Source: Hoeflea ulvae (GTDB taxonomy: Bacteria; Pseudomonadota; Alphaproteobacteria; Rhizobiales; Rhizobiaceae). From it: DNA of 64,000 nucleotides. Positions 42,023-50,083 of the stretch are shown here, piece after piece. Where the stretch lies: the NCBI RefSeq assembly GCF_026619435.1, contig NZ_JAOVZQ010000001.1, positions 1,557,501 to 1,621,500 of the forward strand, written 5' to 3'. Position numbers and translations under genes: made by a program. Numbering within the stretch: the first letter of the stretch is position 1; each line of letters opens with the position of its first letter. The notes under the pieces are model-generated. The model was given only the letters and a program-made list of their open reading frames with translations, made no database searches and had not been told where the DNA came from.

Positions 42023-43057
42023 ATGACCATTCGTGCCAACATGTCCCGCCGTGGCTTCGGCAAGCTGACGCTCGGCGGCATCGCTGCCGCAAGTGTTATC
42101 GGCATGCCGTCAATCGTGCGCGCTCAGACCGCGATCACATTCGCGGTTCCCAATCCTTCAGCGCTGACCTGGATGCCTTACTGGGTGGCCGTCGGCGAAG
42201 GATATTTTGCAGACGAGGGGCTCACGCCCACGCTCGAGGCCATTGATGGCTCATCCGCCGTTCTTCAGGCGATGGCAGCCGGACAGGCACAGATCGGCGC
42301 CCCCGGGCCTGGACCCACCCTTGGCGCCCGCGCCCGCGGCGTCGATGTGAAATTCCTCTTCAACCTCTATCCGAAGTCGGTCTTCGGCCTGCTCGTCAAG
42401 GCCGACAGCAGCTACCAGACGCCAACCGACCTGAAAGGCACGGTCGTCGGCGTCGGTACTGCCGATGGTGCCGAGGTCTCCTTCACCAGCGCGATCATGT
42501 CCGATTTCGGCATGACAGCCGGAACCGACTTCACCTATTTGCCGGTCGGCGATGGCGGCACGGCCGCCGTCGCGTTCATGCGCGACGAGGTCAATTCCTA
42601 TGCCGGCGCGGTCTCCGATGCGGCGATCCTGGCAGCGCGCGGTCTCGACCTCAGGGAAATTACCCCCGAACAGTATCTCGGCTTTTTCGGCAACGGCATC
42701 GCGATGCTTGAAAGCCAGATGTCGGCCACGCCGGATCTTGCGCCGAAATTCGGCCGCGCGCTCGTTCGCGGCATAAGGTTTGCTTCCGATCCTGCCAACA
42801 AGGAAGCGGCCCTGAAACATTGCGCCGACGGCAATCCCCAGGAAGGCGAGCAGGATTATGCGGCTGCGCTGTATGACGGCGTCGTCGTCCGCATGACCCC
42901 GACCGATGCCTTCATGGACCAGGGATATGGCTATCAGCCGCCCGAACACTGGCAGGCGATCCACGATTCCGCCGTTGCCTCCGGCGCGCTGTCGGAACCA
43001 CTGGCTGATCTCTCGGCGGTCTACACCAATGAGTTCGTAGCGGACTGGAACGCCTGA
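42023..43057 (+). CDS. ABC transporter substrate-binding protein, NMT1/SsuA/TauA type
   Basis: 344 residues. The start MTIRANMSRRGFGKLTLGGI gives a twin-arginine signal ending near IVRAQ. The mature part has the pattern of nitrate/sulfonate/taurine/thiamine-precursor binding proteins: LTWMPYWVAVGEGYFADEGL, QAMAAGQAQIGAPGPGPTLG, and DLKGTVVGVGTADGAEVSF. It binds a small organic solute in the periplasm for the ATPase and permease encoded next. The substrate is unknown. Confidence 0.9.
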   Translation: MTIRANMSRRGFGKLTLGGIAAASVIGMPSIVRAQTAITFAVPNPSALTWMPYWVAVGEGYFADEGLTPTLEAIDGSSAVLQAMAAGQAQIGAPGPGPTLGARARGVDVKFLFNLYPKSVFGLLVKADSSYQTPTDLKGTVVGVGTADGAEVSFTSAIMSDFGMTAGTDFTYLPVGDGGTAAVAFMRDEVNSYAGAVSDAAILAARGLDLREITPEQYLGFFGNGIAMLESQMSATPDLAPKFGRALVRGIRFASDPANKEAALKHCADGNPQEGEQDYAAALYDGVVVRMTPTDAFMDQGYGYQPPEHWQAIHDSAVASGALSEPLADLSAVYTNEFVADWNA

Positions 43058-43062
43058 ACTCG

Positions 43063-43875
43063 ATGGTGGAGCACTTTAACTCAAACCCTGAACCGGTCGC
43101 ACGCACAGTGCGGCCGGTGTATCAGATCGAGCGTCTGTCCAAGACCTATGCCCGCAACAGTCTCGTCGCGCTCACCGACGTCAATCTGACGATCCACAGC
43201 GGCGAATTCGTCTCGGTGATCGGCTCTTCGGGGTGCGGAAAATCGACGCTGCTGAAGATCATGGCCGGCCTGCTGCCGCCCACGACCGGCCGCGTGGTTC
43301 TTGAGGGCCAGCCCGTGGTCGGCCCGCGGCGCGATATCGGCATGATGTTCCAGCAGGCGACGCTTCTGCCCTGGAAGACGACGATCGAGAATATCCTCAT
43401 GCCGATCGAGATCCGGGACGGGCGGACCGCCGCCCGCCAGGCACGTGACAAGGCCATGGACCTGCTCGAACTGGTTGGCCTTGGCGAATTCGCCAATGTC
43501 TATCCGGGAGAGCTTTCGGGAGGCATGGCGCAGCGGGCTTCGATCTGCCGGATGCTGGTCAGTGACCCGGCAATGCTGCTGCTCGACGAGCCCTTCTCAG
43601 CGCTCGACGAACTGACCCGCGATTTCATGAACATGGAGCTGCAGCGCATCTGCACGGAACGCGGCGCCACGGCGTTTCTGGTCACCCACTCGATTGCCGA
43701 GGCGGTGATTCTTTCCGACCGTATCCTTGTCATGAAGGCGCGACCGGGGCATATCGTCGAAGATGTCCGAATCGATTTGCCGCGTCCGCGCACTCTGGAG
43801 TTGATCAACACGCCGCGTTTCGGAGAGATTGTCGCGCATATCCGGGACCTGTTGGGAAGAGAGGCCTTCGTATGA
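43063..43875 (+). CDS. ABC transporter ATP-binding protein, nitrate/sulfonate type
   Basis: 270 residues with Walker A VIGSSGCGKSTLLKIMAGLL, Q-loop MFQQATLLPWKTTIENI, signature ELSGGMAQRASICRMLV, Walker B AMLLLDEPFSALDELTR and H-loop VTHSIAEA. The PWKTTIENILMP form is typical of SsuB/TauB-like ATPases. It starts 5 bp after the binding-protein gene and overlaps the permease start by 4 nt. Confidence 0.95.
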   Translation: MVEHFNSNPEPVARTVRPVYQIERLSKTYARNSLVALTDVNLTIHSGEFVSVIGSSGCGKSTLLKIMAGLLPPTTGRVVLEGQPVVGPRRDIGMMFQQATLLPWKTTIENILMPIEIRDGRTAARQARDKAMDLLELVGLGEFANVYPGELSGGMAQRASICRMLVSDPAMLLLDEPFSALDELTRDFMNMELQRICTERGATAFLVTHSIAEAVILSDRILVMKARPGHIVEDVRIDLPRPRTLELINTPRFGEIVAHIRDLLGREAFV

Positions 43876-44720
43876 CTGATATCTCGCAGGACCGCAGTGA
43901 CGATACCGTCTGGGTCGAGCACGTCGCCTTTATCGACATCATTCCGCGCTGGATGGCGATGACATTCCTTTTTGTCGCCGTTGTCGGCCTCTGGGATCTG
44001 GTCACCCGCATGGGATGGGTATCCCCCATCATTCTGCCCACACCCGCCGAGACCCTGGACGACCTGATCTTCGTCGGCCGCAACCTGATCACCGGCGAAT
44101 ATATGCTTGAAGCCCTGTGGACCACGACGCTCACCGTTTTCTACGGCTTCGTCATCGCCGTCGGGATCGGGTTTTCGCTTGGCGTGCTGGTGGGGGAAAC
44201 CAAGTTCGGCGAGCGCGCGGTCATGCCCTATCTCGTTGCCATCGACACGATGCCGAAGGTTGCCTTTGCGCCGCTCTTCATCGCCTGGCTCGGCTTCGGC
44301 ATCGGCTCCAAGGTGGCGCTCGCTGCCTTCATCGCAACATTTCCCGTGGTCGTTTCCACCGCCGCCGGGCTTTACGCCGCGTCTGAAAACGAGCGCATGC
44401 TGTTCAAGTCGATTGGCGCCACGCGCATGCAGACGCTTCTTCGCCTCAAGCTGCCGACGGGTCTGCCCTATATCTTCACGGGCCTGAAGATTGCGGCCGT
44501 CGGTGTCATGGCCGGAGCGATTACGGGTGAGTTCCTCGGAGGCGGAAGAGGCTTTGGTGCCTTGATCCGGCAGTCGGCCAGTCAACTTGATACGCCCCGG
44601 GTCTTCGCGTTGATCCTCTATCTCAGCATTCTGGGTCTGGCACTCTATTTCACGGTCGTGTGGATGCAGCGCCGCTTCGTGTTCTGGAACAAGTCCGAAC
44701 TGCCCGGCGGAGTTGCCTGA
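43872..44720 (+). CDS. ABC transporter permease, SsuC/TauC type
   Basis: 282 residues, about six membrane segments. The EAA-loop region is visible as ASENERMLFKSIGATRMQTL with LPTGLPYIFTGLKIAAVGVM, and AIDTMPKVAFAPLFIAWLGF. An extended soluble N terminus (DRSDDTVWVEHVAFIDII) precedes the first segment. It completes a three-gene importer. Confidence 0.93.
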   Translation: MTDISQDRSDDTVWVEHVAFIDIIPRWMAMTFLFVAVVGLWDLVTRMGWVSPIILPTPAETLDDLIFVGRNLITGEYMLEALWTTTLTVFYGFVIAVGIGFSLGVLVGETKFGERAVMPYLVAIDTMPKVAFAPLFIAWLGFGIGSKVALAAFIATFPVVVSTAAGLYAASENERMLFKSIGATRMQTLLRLKLPTGLPYIFTGLKIAAVGVMAGAITGEFLGGGRGFGALIRQSASQLDTPRVFALILYLSILGLALYFTVVWMQRRFVFWNKSELPGGVA

Positions 44721-44721
44721 T

Positions 44722-45441
44722 ATGGTCAGCGCCCAGGCCGCAGAGCCGGAAGGCAGGAGCCTTTCCGAACAGGCCTATTTCTGGATTCGCCGCGACATCC
44801 TGCTGGGAGAGCTGTTTCCTGGCGACAAGCTGCAGATCGAGGCGATTTCGGAACGCTACAAGATCGGCGCCGTCCCGGTGCGTGAGGCCTTGAACCGTCT
44901 TTCCTCGGAAGGCCTTGTCGAGCGCAAGAGCCATCGCGGGTTCTACGCCGCATCGATCTCGATTGCCGACCTTGAAGAACTGGTGAAGACCCGGATCTGG
45001 CTAGAGACGCTGGCTTTGCGGGAGTCGATGGGCAATGGCGACGAAACCTGGGAGGAGGAGCTCGTGGTGAGCTGTCACCGTCTCACGCGCATACAGAGAC
45101 GTTTGCCGGAAGACGCACAGCTGGAAATCTACGAGCAGTGGGAGGAACGGCACAAGGAATTCCACATGCTGCTCCTCGACCGCTGCGGCTCGGCATGGCT
45201 GCTCGGATTTTGTTCGACCCTGATGGATCAGGCCGTGCGATACCGAAACCTCTCCATGAACACCAATCCGAGCAAGCAGCGGCGCGAAGGCGCAGCCGCC
45301 GAACACCAGGCAATCCTCGATGCCGTTCTTGATCAGGACGACGAACTGGCATGTGCACGCCTGGCAGAGCACTATCGCATCACGCTCGAAGGCCTCAAGG
45401 CCGTGATCCTTCCCGAAGACGAGACGGATCAGCCGGGCTGA
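44722..45441 (+). CDS. GntR-family regulator, FCD subfamily (second)
   Basis: 239 residues. Winged HTH: AYFWIRRDILLGELFPGDKL, then ISERYKIGAVPVREALNRLS and VERKSHRGFYAASIS. The FCD domain follows (LEELVKTRIWLETLALRESM, HKEFHMLLLDRCGS, EHQAILDAVLDQDD). ATG 44722 lies 1 nt after the permease stop. It is a likely local regulator of the transporter and perhaps of the divergent FAH operon. Confidence 0.88.
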   Translation: MVSAQAAEPEGRSLSEQAYFWIRRDILLGELFPGDKLQIEAISERYKIGAVPVREALNRLSSEGLVERKSHRGFYAASISIADLEELVKTRIWLETLALRESMGNGDETWEEELVVSCHRLTRIQRRLPEDAQLEIYEQWEERHKEFHMLLLDRCGSAWLLGFCSTLMDQAVRYRNLSMNTNPSKQRREGAAAEHQAILDAVLDQDDELACARLAEHYRITLEGLKAVILPEDETDQPG

Positions 45442-45656
45442 TGCCGGCAGGGGCTAGGGATAGTCCGAGCCATCCTCACGATAAGACGGCCGCCGCGTGG
45501 CAATTCAGCGGTCGGTAATAAATGTCGTGTCCGTCTGGACATTGGAAAAGTGTTGTCTGTGAGCACAGCGCTTGCCGGATCACGTGTGGCCGTGGATGCC
45601 GTGGCCAGCATGAATCTGTCATCCCTGCGCAAGTTCTGTCAGCTGTGCATCATACG

Positions 45657-45686
45657 AAAAAGGCCGGACGGTTTCCCGCCCGGCCT
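45657..45686 (-). terminator. Intrinsic terminator of the curlin-like gene
   Basis: On the minus strand, an 11-bp stem with one mismatch (45676-45686 with 45661-45671), 4-nt loop, followed by five T (45657-45661 on the plus strand read AAAAA). It starts 12 bp past the curlin-like stop codon. Confidence 0.75.
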
Positions 45687-45697
45687 GATTGCTGCCG

Positions 45698-46885
45698 CTA
45701 CTGGCTGATGCCGATGTTGTTGTTGGCGCCATTCTGCTGGGTGAAGGAGTAGTTGTCGCCTCCATCCTGCATGACGGCAACCTGATTGTCGTCGCCGGTG
45801 ACTGTTCCGTTGATTTCGTTGCCATTCCCGGTCTGGACGAAGGCGAACAGGTTGCTGTTGCCGATCACGTTGTAGCTCAACTGGTTGTCGTCGCCGAGCT
45901 GGGTGACCGTTGCCTGGACCAGGCCCAGGTCTCCGGCTGGCCCTGCGCCGAACCCTGTGCTGCCGTTCAGATCACCCAGGAAAGTGAGCGTGGCCGTGTT
46001 GCCAACCGAACCACCGGCCTGATTGTCCTGTGAGACCGACTGAACGATATTGCCAAAGCCTTGCTGGCTGACAGTCGCCGCATTTTCTGTTCCGAACTGC
46101 GTGACAATCCGGATTCTGTTCGCATGCCCATGCTGATCAAGATCGGCACTGTTGGCTGTGCCGTCCTGCTTGACATTGTAGACGTGGTTACCGTCCAGGC
46201 CGAGCGGGTTGGGATGCCCACCGCCGGTTTGATGGATGTCCACCAGGTTCTTCAGGCTCGCCGCGGTGCCGGGGCCGGTATTGATCTGCTCGATGAAACC
46301 GACAAAATGGCGTGGTCCGCTGACCGCCGTCAACGCGGATGGCGCCTGGACGACAATCAGCTCATTGGTCGTTTCTGTGGCCGCCAGGTCCCCGGTCTGT
46401 CGGACTGCACCGATTGCGTTTTCCGAATAGGTATCAGCGGCATTGCTCTGTTCAATGGTCAGAATGTTTCTGCTGCCGGTCTGCTGAACGCCGACACCGC
46501 CATAGGCAACATTTCCGCTGCGGCCGAGGTAGCGGCTTCCATTGTCCATGCCGACTTCGTTGTTCTTGCCGTCCTGTTCGATGTCGATGCGGTTGTCATG
46601 GCCGTATTGGCGCAGGGTCCACTGGTGATCCGCATGATTTTTGAAGCCCGCCTTGTTGCCCGTGCCATCCTGGTCGACAATCGCGATGTTGTTGTCTCCA
46701 TCGTTGCCGACCTGGCCCTGGAGGATGCGGGTCTGGTTGCCCGAGCCGTCTGCGGCCTGTGTTACATCCGCAGAGTTGGCGTCTCCACGCTGGATGACGC
46801 TCGCCCAGTTCTGGTCTGCAAATGCAGCCCCCGGCATCATGAGGCCGAGTGCTGTTGCCGTAGCGAGTGCGATCTTGAGTTTCAT
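45698..46885 (-). CDS. Secreted curlin-repeat protein (CsgA/CsgB-like)
   Basis: 395 residues. ATG 46885 follows GGGAGGAAGTCAC and starts a Sec signal peptide (MKLKIALATATALGLMMPGA, then AFA). The mature part is full of imperfect repeats with regularly spaced Gln, Gly and Asn, such as VIQRGDANSADVTQ, IVDQDGTGNKAGF, IEQDGKNNEVGM, VTQLGDDNQLSYNVIGN and MQDGGDNYSFTQQNGANNN, matching the curlin X-Q-x-G-x-x-N-x pattern. Such proteins self-assemble into extracellular amyloid in biofilms. It is more than twice the length of CsgA. No csgE/F/G secretion genes are in the window. Confidence 0.85.
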   Translation of the reverse strand: MKLKIALATATALGLMMPGAAFADQNWASVIQRGDANSADVTQAADGSGNQTRILQGQVGNDGDNNIAIVDQDGTGNKAGFKNHADHQWTLRQYGHDNRIDIEQDGKNNEVGMDNGSRYLGRSGNVAYGGVGVQQTGSRNILTIEQSNAADTYSENAIGAVRQTGDLAATETTNELIVVQAPSALTAVSGPRHFVGFIEQINTGPGTAASLKNLVDIHQTGGGHPNPLGLDGNHVYNVKQDGTANSADLDQHGHANRIRIVTQFGTENAATVSQQGFGNIVQSVSQDNQAGGSVGNTATLTFLGDLNGSTGFGAGPAGDLGLVQATVTQLGDDNQLSYNVIGNSNLFAFVQTGNGNEINGTVTGDDNQVAVMQDGGDNYSFTQQNGANNNIGISQ

Positions 46886-47684
46886 GTGACTTCCTCCCAG
46901 AAATGTCGGCGGTACGACCGCCTCATAATGTATTGCCCGCCCTTGCGGAATGAACATGGGAGAAGACCGTAGGCACAGCACCCGACCGGATGATTGCGCA
47001 ACCAAAACGGGAAAAGCCGACGCGGTCTGTATCCCCCCTGCAGATCCACCATGATCTATTTTCCGCTAACAGACAACGTGAATAGTCCGTTAAAGTTAAG
47101 ATGGATCATGTGTTTGCGGATGTATATGAGGCAGAATACACACTTATGCCTGTGTGCAGTTGCCGAAAGCAGCAGCAAACAGCGGCTGTTTTTAATTAAA
47201 TTTATAGGTGTATTCCGGCAAAACGAAGCGAAATGAACATGAGCACTCTCGAATGTCTGTGGCGCTGTCCATGGGAGCGGAATCTGCAAGCCGGAGCGGA
47301 GAGAAGGCTGAAAAAACCAGTGCTCTTGTGTGGCTGAATGTGCCGCGAAAGTCTGATGGCGCGATTGTCAGTGCGGATCGTCGGCGTCCTGATTCTATGC
47401 CTTTCATCGCAAGATGGCCTTGTTAAAGCCACAACAATCATCGGTTTCGGATCTCGTAGTAGTGTGTATTGATGCGGTGTGTCTGACCTCTGTGTCCGTC
47501 GCATCCACCGCCGGTCAAAGCGAAAACGACACCGGAAAAACCCCTCAACCCTGGTCGAACAGCACATACAGCGCTGCGTCGCACGATATTTCCAGGCTGC
47601 AGGGCACAAACTATGAGAGGCAGAAATCTGTAATGCGGGGCGACCCGAAACATTCGAGGCTGTTCAAAGCTTGAAGAGGGAGAT
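46886..47684. other. Intergenic region between the curlin gene and the island boundary
   Basis: About 800 bp without a gene I can support. The part near 47050-47250 is AT-rich and should hold the curlin promoter. Short frames exist on both strands (for example near 47202-47609 and 47414-47674), but none has a credible ribosome binding site or recognisable domain. It may include degraded sequence next to the island junction. Confidence 0.5.
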
Positions 47685-47704
47685 TGGCTGGGGAACCTGG
47701 ATTC
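47685..47704 (-). repeat. Putative attachment site: tRNA 3'-end fragment
   Basis: TGGCTGGGGAACCTGGATTC reads, on the minus strand, as the last ~20 nt of a tRNA: half of the T arm (GAATCCAGG), the acceptor 3' strand TTCCCCAG and a terminal CCA. From memory this matches rhizobial tRNA-Gln. The rest of the tRNA is absent, so it would be the truncated copy left when an element integrates into a tRNA. The geometry predicts the island on the right, with the intact tRNA on the minus strand beyond its far end. AT-rich and plasmid-like genes begin right after this point. Confidence 0.5.
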
Positions 47705-47765
47705 CGACATTTGGACCAAAAAAACTTTGAAGTTCAACGAGTTAAAGATTCTCGCGAACTAGAAT

Positions 47766-47788
47766 GTGGGGGTGTTTCGTGGGGGTGT
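47766..47788 (+). repeat. Two direct repeats of GTGGGGGTGT near the putative att site
   Basis: The 10-mer occurs at 47766-47775 and again at 47779-47788, 60-85 bp from the tRNA fragment. Direct repeats beside an att site can be arm sites for a tyrosine recombinase or the remnant of the end of an integrase gene. No integrase is visible in the window. Confidence 0.3.
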
Positions 47789-47924
47789 CAACATCTAGGA
47801 ATTCCACCCAAAAAATCTGACATAGGCCATCTTCCAAAACGTCCGAATAGGCCATTAGCTTGTCGCCAAACACTCGTCTCCTACGAGGAAGCCTCGGTCC
47901 GCATGTTCATTCAGCCCTCTGATT

Positions 47925-48440
47925 CTATGCATTCCCGTCCGAGGGCTTCTTGGTCTCATCGTTAAAAGCTTCAGCTTTCAGTTTAATACTCGATATGATG
48001 CGGCCTGTTTCTGATGAAGCCAATAGTTCGCCCAAGACCAGTTCGAGTGACTCTCGGTCGAATGCATTATGCTTCGTACCGCCAAACCGAAGGGTGCAAG
48101 GATATCCAGCATCGCTCTGAGACCAATAAGCAAGCGATTCCGCATCATGCTTCCTGTCGTTAAGCTTATCGTAAGCGACGAGTTTGTCATCGAGGGAAGT
48201 TTGGCTTTCCGCATCTTTATTGTTAACAGGCGCAGAAAAAATTGAACCTATTTTTACTAGAGAAGACAAAGTATTGGTGTAGAGGCTCTCGCGTTTTACA
48301 TATATACTAACCTTGCCATCCGTGTATTCTTCAATAACTTTAGCAATTTCACGCAATATGTGATTAATTTCCTTTTTGGCCGCTGATGCTTTTTCGTGGG
48401 CATCGAAGCCTTTTTCCAATTGTGCCTTGAAATCAACCAT
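47925..48440 (-). CDS. Hypothetical protein paired with an EEP-family nuclease
   Basis: 171 residues, charged and helical, with a likely coiled-coil N-terminal part (FKAQLEKGFDAHEKASAAKK, EINHILREIAKVIEEY). Later parts read LDDKLVAYDKLNDRKHDAES and LRFGGTKHNAFDRESLELVL. I recognise no family, signal peptide or membrane segment. Its start overlaps the end of the upstream nuclease gene by 8 nt, so the two are translationally coupled. Base composition is much more AT-rich than the chromosome to the left, indicating transfer. Confidence 0.75.
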   Translation of the reverse strand: MVDFKAQLEKGFDAHEKASAAKKEINHILREIAKVIEEYTDGKVSIYVKRESLYTNTLSSLVKIGSIFSAPVNNKDAESQTSLDDKLVAYDKLNDRKHDAESLAYWSQSDAGYPCTLRFGGTKHNAFDRESLELVLGELLASSETGRIISSIKLKAEAFNDETKKPSDGNA

Positions 48441-49359
48441 CTGTAGGCTCCTTATTCAATTCGGCCAATATTGGTAAGTGATCGAGTTTCGACTTCGTGC
48501 TCTCAATCGCTTGCACCAAGCGCTCATACCGAAGAACACCTGTTTCTGTTTCATTTAAATGCCATTTGCTTCTGCCAACGAATGCAGCGCAGAATAGCAT
48601 CTGGTCCAACACGCGCCACCTATGAAGATTGTCGCTTCGATAAAAATAGGTCCCTGTTGGCTCAGTTTGGTCAAATGCCCTAGTGTATCCTTTGGTGCAT
48701 GCGATCCGCTTCCAAAATGGATTGTACAGTAACTGCGGATGAGTGTTTACAAATGCGGCATCCCGACAACCCCTAAGATAGGTCGTCATTGATTCATTGA
48801 ATGGCTCGTCGTTGAAATCTCCCAGTACAATAATGTACTGTGTTCCACGTTCAAGGGCGCTATCGACATACCTTCTTAAGGCAGTCGCATAATGACCTCT
48901 ACTTGAAGAGTCCTCAGGCTTGCGAAGACGACTTGGCCAATGCGATACAAGAAAAGAAAAATTGAATTCATTATGAAGTAAAAAATCCATTCTGCACGAT
49001 ATTTTATAATTTGCTCCAGCTATCGTATCGATCAAAAATTCACTACCATGAAAATGCGATACCTCGCTATTATATATAACACCAAAATTGAATATACTTG
49101 ATTTACCGCCTATTGTCATATTTTTTATAATAAAAGTTGTTCCAGAAAGCTTTTCATTTATCCAATCCATATTTTCGGAAGAAACTTCTCCAAGAAATAG
49201 AATATCACATTTAAATAAAAGTGTTATAATAACTTCAATTATGAGATCACCATCCTCTAGGGGAGGAGGCGTTCCTTTAATGGGTGGCGAAATATTGGTG
49301 TTCCACCACCCGATACGTATTTTATCTAACGATGGAAGCGTGGGTATGTTGTTTTTCAT
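48433..49359 (-). CDS. Endonuclease/exonuclease/phosphatase (EEP) family protein
   Basis: 308 residues. EEP motifs are in the usual order: IRIGWWNTNISPP (Asn of the first motif), ILFLGEVSSENM (metal-binding Glu), LVSHWPSR (catalytic His region), YIIVLGDFNDEPFN (Asp/Asn pair), and LDHLPILAELN (final Asp-His). Family members cleave nucleic acids or phosphodiesters using Mg2+. It is AT-rich and lies at the left edge of the island, forming a two-gene unit with the unknown protein downstream. A defence or plasmid-maintenance role is possible but unproven. Confidence 0.85.
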   Translation of the reverse strand: MKNNIPTLPSLDKIRIGWWNTNISPPIKGTPPPLEDGDLIIEVIITLLFKCDILFLGEVSSENMDWINEKLSGTTFIIKNMTIGGKSSIFNFGVIYNSEVSHFHGSEFLIDTIAGANYKISCRMDFLLHNEFNFSFLVSHWPSRLRKPEDSSSRGHYATALRRYVDSALERGTQYIIVLGDFNDEPFNESMTTYLRGCRDAAFVNTHPQLLYNPFWKRIACTKGYTRAFDQTEPTGTYFYRSDNLHRWRVLDQMLFCAAFVGRSKWHLNETETGVLRYERLVQAIESTKSKLDHLPILAELNKEPTDG

Positions 49360-50083
49360 ATGCCATTATCGATTGGGTCGGACTTTTAGGGATCAGCTTA
49401 CGCGCTGATGATTGAGATAGTGCCATGTTTAAGTAACCTGTCTAGATTGTGTGTTTGACTATATGGGTCCCAAATTTCCGACAGGGAAGCCGAATTTCCG
49501 CATTTCCGTTAATGAAGTCCATAAGCCAATATTGTTTGTTGACCTCTTCGCAATGCCCGAAATCAATTCTTGGCGAGTCGAATATGTCACTTTTGGCGGT
49601 CCAGGCAACCGAGTTTTCAGACGGATCGATCGTATTGCTTCGTCGTGGCAGATAGAAGTTCGTCGTAACTGCCATTCTCAGCCGCAGTTTTGGGCTGGAG
49701 AACGCCACGTACAAGTACGGGAACCTTGCATCTCGGATGCGGAATTTTCTATCGGCGCTTGACCTATGCGAGGTTTGGCCAGACCATTAAAAAAGCACCG
49801 ATCACAGGGCTGGAACCCTACGGTGCTTTTGGGAATGTATTCATATGATGGATGACGTCTACATTGTTGTAAAGCCCCGCCGATCTGATCGGTGAGCCCT
49901 CGGCTGGGAAATACCCCAGCCTGGACGTCGGAACATTGCACCTAATCACGTCAACAAATTTGGAAAAATTCAAGACCCCAATCGCTTCAGCTCTTTGATA
50001 AATCTTCTGATGTTCGAGTTGATGTTTTCGGGGATGACAACTGCAGCATTGCGGCCCCTCTAAAACCAGCCAAGAGGGCAGCT
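49360..50083. other. Non-coding stretch upstream of the Rep gene with several hairpins
   Basis: About 720 bp with no gene I can firmly support; a plus-strand frame at 49451-49762 and a minus-strand frame at 49442-49714 overlap each other and neither has a recognised domain. It contains the hairpin at 49791-49830 (listed separately), a palindrome CCGATC-T-GATCGG at 49880-49892, and a GGCTGGG/CCCAGCC hairpin at 49902-49921. Stem-loops before a rolling-circle rep gene can belong to the replication origin or to copy-number control, so this is a candidate origin region. Confidence 0.45.
49791..49830. terminator. Strong two-tier hairpin upstream of rep
   Basis: AAAAGCACCG (49791-49800) pairs with CGGTGCTTTT (49821-49830), and inside the loop AGGG/CCCT forms a second stem. 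The flanking A and T runs make it a possible bidirectional terminator; a structured leader or antisense-RNA terminator for rep control is an alternative. Confidence 0.55.

Noticed and set aside
45698..46885. Repeats in the curlin-like gene considered as a CRISPR array
   Set aside because: The repeats are degenerate, in frame, with variable spacing, and encode amyloid-type Gln/Asn motifs; no CRISPR array or cas gene is visible in the window.
46061..46972. Plus-strand 303-residue frame opposite the curlin-like gene
   Set aside because: The minus strand has a signal peptide, ribosome binding site, repeats and terminator; the plus-strand frame reflects the repeat codons.
49442..49762. Overlapping small frames on both strands left of the Rep gene
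   Set aside because: Neither has a convincing ribosome binding site or domain; I cannot decide which, if any, is real, so they are left within the intergenic description.
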